In this document: piece by piece, positions 7,022 to 8,947 of the stretch
How positions within the stretch are numbered: position 1 is the first letter of the stretch
Layout of the letters: each line of letters starts with the position of its first letter
Source: JAFGED01 sp964551295
Lineage (GTDB): Bacteria > Chloroflexota > Anaerolineae > B4-G1
Direction of reading: 5' to 3'
Assembly: GCA_964551295.1 (NCBI GenBank)
Contig: CAZKDJ010000170.1
Coordinates: 1-8,947 of the forward strand
DNA: 8,947 nt
Made by a program: the position numbers and the translations under genes
The notes under the pieces: model-generated
The model's input: the letters and a program-made list of their open reading frames with translations, nothing else
The model's database searches: none
Told to the model about the DNA's origin: nothing

Positions 7022-7058
7022 AAAATGGTAGCCGCTGACTCGTAGAACATGGTAGATT
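7022..7058 (+). promoter_or_regulatory. Direct-repeat regulatory candidate upstream of the receiver-galactanase operon
   Basis: ATGGTAG occurs at 7025-7031 and again at 7049-7055, 24 bp apart. With the flanking bases, AA(A/C)ATGGTAG matches at 9 of 10 positions. Two half-sites in direct orientation about two helical turns apart are how AraC-family proteins often bind. The downstream copy overlaps TGG-TAGATT (7050-7058), a possible extended -10, and a TTGATA lies at 7004-7009 without suitable spacing to it. No clean promoter can be called. Binding by the hybrid regulator is inference. Confidence 0.3.
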
Positions 7059-7099
7059 GGTGATGCAAAAATCGCGGCCTTTTCGAGCGGGAGGGGTTT

Positions 7100-7480
7100 G
7101 TGAGTGAGACCGAGGCTTACACTGTGTTGATTGTCTGGAGTGACGCTCAGTTCATTTATTTGATGCGCTATTACATCAAGACGATCGGATATCGGGCGGT
7201 TGTTGCTCCTATCGATGGGGATGTGGTGACTCTGGCGGTACAGAATAGGCCGGCGATGATCGTGTTGGATCCCGATATTCTGGAATCTGCGAGCCAGGAC
7301 GTGCTTGGGGCTTTGAAAGCCGACCGGTCCACGTGTGACATTCCGGTGTTGGTCTGTTCGTGGCAGGAGGGAAATGCGAACAGGCTGGCACAGGAGGCCG
7401 ATGGTTATCTGCAGAAACCGGTGTCATACGAGGAGTTCCTGGCCGTGCTGGAAGATGTGGCTTATATCTCGGCCGTGTAA
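7100..7480 (+). CDS. Stand-alone response-regulator receiver protein
   Basis: A 126-residue single-domain CheY-like protein with no output domain. The predicted phospho-acceptor is D57 (PAMIVLDPD), with S87 at the conserved Thr/Ser position and K106 in the YLQKP motif. The first-strand acidic pair is reduced: WSD (S14-D15) replaces the usual DD/ED, so metal binding may be weaker. The start is GTG at 7100 with GGAGG 5 nt upstream; the next residues SETEAY lead directly into the first beta strand. It is separated from the galactanase start by one nucleotide, which indicates an operon and possible translational coupling. It could take phosphate from the hybrid kinase, act as a phosphate sink, or work with an unseen partner; the sequence does not decide this. 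Confidence 0.87.
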   Translation: MSETEAYTVLIVWSDAQFIYLMRYYIKTIGYRAVVAPIDGDVVTLAVQNRPAMIVLDPDILESASQDVLGALKADRSTCDIPVLVCSWQEGNANRLAQEADGYLQKPVSYEEFLAVLEDVAYISAV

Positions 7481-7481
7481 G

Positions 7482-8696
7482 ATGCATTTAAGAATTGGCA
7501 CACGCAAGCCCGGCAAGATCGTTGTCCTTTTTTCTCTGATTGTTTTTCTCCTCGCCTTTGTTTTTGTCGTTGTCTATCCCAACCTTACTGCTAATCCTAA
7601 AACTATGAACCAAGAACAATCGAATGCTCGCTTGCCAATCAGAGGGGTGGATATCTCCAGCCTGCCGAAAGTGGAAGGCCACGGGGGCGTCTTTTACGAC
7701 GACGCAGGGCAGCAGCAGGATATCTTTCAGATCCTGGCCGATCACGGCGTAAACTATGTCCGGCTCAAGCTCTGGCACACCCCTGTCAGTGGCTACAACA
7801 ACCTGGAGCGGGTGAAGGCGATGGCGCGGAGGATCGAGGCCGCCGATATGGGCTTCCTTCTGAACTTGCACTATTCCGATACGTGGGCGGACCCCGGCAA
7901 GCAGTATAAACCCGCCGCGTGGGAGGATTTGGATTACGACCAGCTCAAGGCGGCGGTGTACGATTACACGAGGGAAACCGTCACGGAACTGAAGGAGCAA
8001 GGCACAGAACCCGACATCGTGCAGATTGGCAACGAGATCCCCAGCGGTATGCTTTGGAACACTGGCAAGCTGGATGGATCAAGCGATCAGTTCACCAGAC
8101 TAGCGGGTCTCCTGAAGGCCGGGGTCGCGGGCGTGAAGGATTCCGATTGCAGCGCCAAGATCATGCTGCACCTGGATAGGGGGGGGAACAACGACCTGTA
8201 CAGGTGGTGGTTTGATGGCGTCATTGCAGAAGGCGTCAAGTTCGACGTGATTGGCTTGTCGTTCTACGGATATTGGCACGGCGAGTTGGCCGATCTGTCC
8301 GACAACCTGGAAGATTTGGCCTACCGCTATAACAAGGAGTTGCTCGTAGTCGAGGTTGCGTATCCGTACACCCTGCAAGACCAGGATGGCTTTGGCAATT
8401 TGATAAGTCAGGAGGACAAGCTCGTCGACGGTTATCCGCCTACGGTGGAGGGACAGACAGCTTGGCTCAGAGACCTGATGCAGGTCGTGGAGAACACGCC
8501 AAACGGGCTGGGAAAGGGTGTGTTTTATTGGGAACCGGCCTGGCTGGGTCTGCCAAGCTGTGGATGGGATCCCAACAATCCGGCCTCGGGCAACGAGTGG
8601 GAGAACCAAGCGCTGTTCGATTTCGACGGACGCGCATTGAGCTCTTTGGACGTTTTCTTGGAATTTTCAGGTACAGCGTCGGATTCATCCCGATGA
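7482..8696 (+). CDS. GH53 endo-beta-1,4-galactanase (arabinogalactan endo-galactosidase)
   Basis: A 404-residue family GH53 enzyme (clan GH-A TIM barrel, EC 3.2.1.89 activity expected) that cuts beta-1,4-galactan side chains of pectin (type I arabinogalactan) outside the cytoplasm. Residues 1-12 are basic and 13-32 strongly hydrophobic, so the protein is exported, either with a cleaved signal peptide or as an N-terminally anchored enzyme; no lipobox is visible. Family motifs follow in order: YVRLKLWHTP (92-101), LLNLHYSDTWADPGKQ (126-141), QIGNEIPSGMLW with acid/base E185, VIGLSFYGYWHG (256-267), VVEVAYPYT with nucleophile E291, and GVFYWEPAW (346-354). The barrel is complete and no extra carbohydrate-binding module is present. 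The ATG at 7482 is one base after the receiver stop codon; no Shine-Dalgarno is evident, so translation probably depends on coupling. No sugar transporter is visible in the window. Confidence 0.96.
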   Translation: MHLRIGTRKPGKIVVLFSLIVFLLAFVFVVVYPNLTANPKTMNQEQSNARLPIRGVDISSLPKVEGHGGVFYDDAGQQQDIFQILADHGVNYVRLKLWHTPVSGYNNLERVKAMARRIEAADMGFLLNLHYSDTWADPGKQYKPAAWEDLDYDQLKAAVYDYTRETVTELKEQGTEPDIVQIGNEIPSGMLWNTGKLDGSSDQFTRLAGLLKAGVAGVKDSDCSAKIMLHLDRGGNNDLYRWWFDGVIAEGVKFDVIGLSFYGYWHGELADLSDNLEDLAYRYNKELLVVEVAYPYTLQDQDGFGNLISQEDKLVDGYPPTVEGQTAWLRDLMQVVENTPNGLGKGVFYWEPAWLGLPSCGWDPNNPASGNEWENQALFDFDGRALSSLDVFLEFSGTASDSSR

Positions 8697-8791
8697 CAGA
8701 GGTTTCGATGCGTTTTTGGGTGCTTTTCTTTGACGAATTGAAGGGTTGAACCTCAAGGAGGTGGTGACAATCGAAAAAGTGACCGAGCAAA

Positions 8792-8838
8792 TGTACAGGC
8801 CATCATCTGTCGGCTAGACTTGAATGACGGCCTGTACA
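8792..8838. repeat. 15-bp inverted repeat (long hairpin)
   Basis: TGTACAGGCCATCAT (8792-8806) and ATGACGGCCTGTACA (8824-8838) pair over 15 positions with one exception, around a 17-nt loop. The single non-match is A-C on the plus strand but G-U on the minus strand, so a minus-strand RNA would form a full stem. No T-tract follows on the plus strand, so this is not a standard terminator in that direction. It could be part of a structured RNA, a transposon subterminal repeat, or an operator. Confidence 0.7.
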
Positions 8839-8846
8839 AAAGGGAA

Positions 8847-8864
8847 CGTGGAGCGAACTCCACG
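8847..8864. repeat. 7-bp hairpin with CGAA loop
   Basis: CGTGGAG (8847-8853) and CTCCACG (8858-8864) form a perfect stem closing a CGAA tetraloop, starting 8 nt after the 15-bp inverted repeat. Two compact hairpins in a row suggest RNA structure rather than chance. It lacks a following T-run, so it is not called a terminator. Confidence 0.6.
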
Positions 8865-8947
8865 CCAGCGTTAGTTTACCAAGTGTTTGTAATCTATCTA
8901 TTACCCACATCTCCGGGGTGGCCAATACGTGAAGGCTCTGTATCGAC

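Larger units (their letters stand above)
8697..8947. other. Lower-GC region without a convincing gene after the galactanase
   Basis: No terminator with a T-tract is seen after the galactanase. Small frames exist: 18 codons starting at 8693, whose ATG overlaps the galactanase TGA as ATGA and which stops at 8749, and a 17-codon frame from GTG 8764 behind a strong AAGGAGGTG (8755-8763) set too close to that start. A longer plus-strand frame stays open from 8742 to the window edge but has no ATG and no recognisable motif. GTG at 8930, with GGGGTGG seven bases before it, could begin a gene that continues outside. The stretch also holds the two hairpins listed separately. Confidence 0.4.

Noticed and set aside
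8693..8749. 18-codon frame overlapping the galactanase stop as ATGA
   Set aside because: The overlap pattern is suggestive of coupling, but the peptide is very short, has no motif and no independent ribosome site.
8764..8817. 17-codon frame starting GTG behind AAGGAGGTG
   Set aside because: The Shine-Dalgarno sits only about 2 nt from the start and the frame is tiny. It is kept only as a note in the description of the 3' region.
1..8947. tRNA, rRNA or CRISPR array
   Set aside because: No cloverleaf with a T-loop GTTCRA core, no rRNA-like stretch and no regularly spaced repeat-spacer structure was seen on reading both strands.

Overview
The window is GC-rich bacterial DNA with dense gene packing. 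It reads like an accessory or regulatory region of a Chloroflexota-type bacterium (Anaerolineae/Caldilineae). That assignment is inference: it rests on the 1200-residue soluble LacI-like/kinase/receiver/AraC regulator and its pairing with a plant-polysaccharide hydrolase, not on a marker gene. GC content looks visibly lower from about 7000 to the end than in the first 6.9 kb.

Left block (1-2148, minus strand). A MarR-family repressor gene is followed 75 bp later by an ABC exporter half-transporter that runs off the left edge. The exporter carries Asp instead of the catalytic Glu after Walker B, as in the degenerate half of heterodimeric multidrug exporters, so a partner gene is expected just outside the window. 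A 16-bp palindrome sits on the marR promoter, and a 13/16 copy lies in front of the exporter gene. Together these suggest a self-regulated, MarR-controlled drug-efflux unit.

Middle block (2189-6981). A classical short-chain dehydrogenase/reductase (minus) is divergent from the large regulator (plus). The roughly 365-bp divergent region holds a promoter candidate for each gene. Between them lies a cluster of C/G-rich palindromes, including an 84-nt-offset duplication and a run of nine C. The regulator combines a LacI/GalR-type sugar-binding domain without its usual HTH, a GAF-like region, a complete histidine kinase core, two receivers and an AraC DNA-binding domain. No membrane segment is visible, so it looks like a cytoplasmic sugar sensor with kinase and transcription factor in one chain. 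It ends at a strong intrinsic terminator.

Right block (7022-8696, plus). A small stand-alone receiver protein and a GH53 endo-beta-1,4-galactanase are separated by one nucleotide and are probably co-transcribed. The galactanase has an N-terminal hydrophobic export or anchor segment and both catalytic glutamates. A direct repeat upstream of this pair is a candidate site for an AraC-type regulator. A plausible model is that the hybrid regulator senses sugars released from pectic (arabino)galactan and controls the galactanase operon.

The last 250 bp (8697-8947) contain no convincing gene. They hold a 15-bp inverted repeat and a 7-bp hairpin, which could be a structured RNA or the edge of a mobile element.
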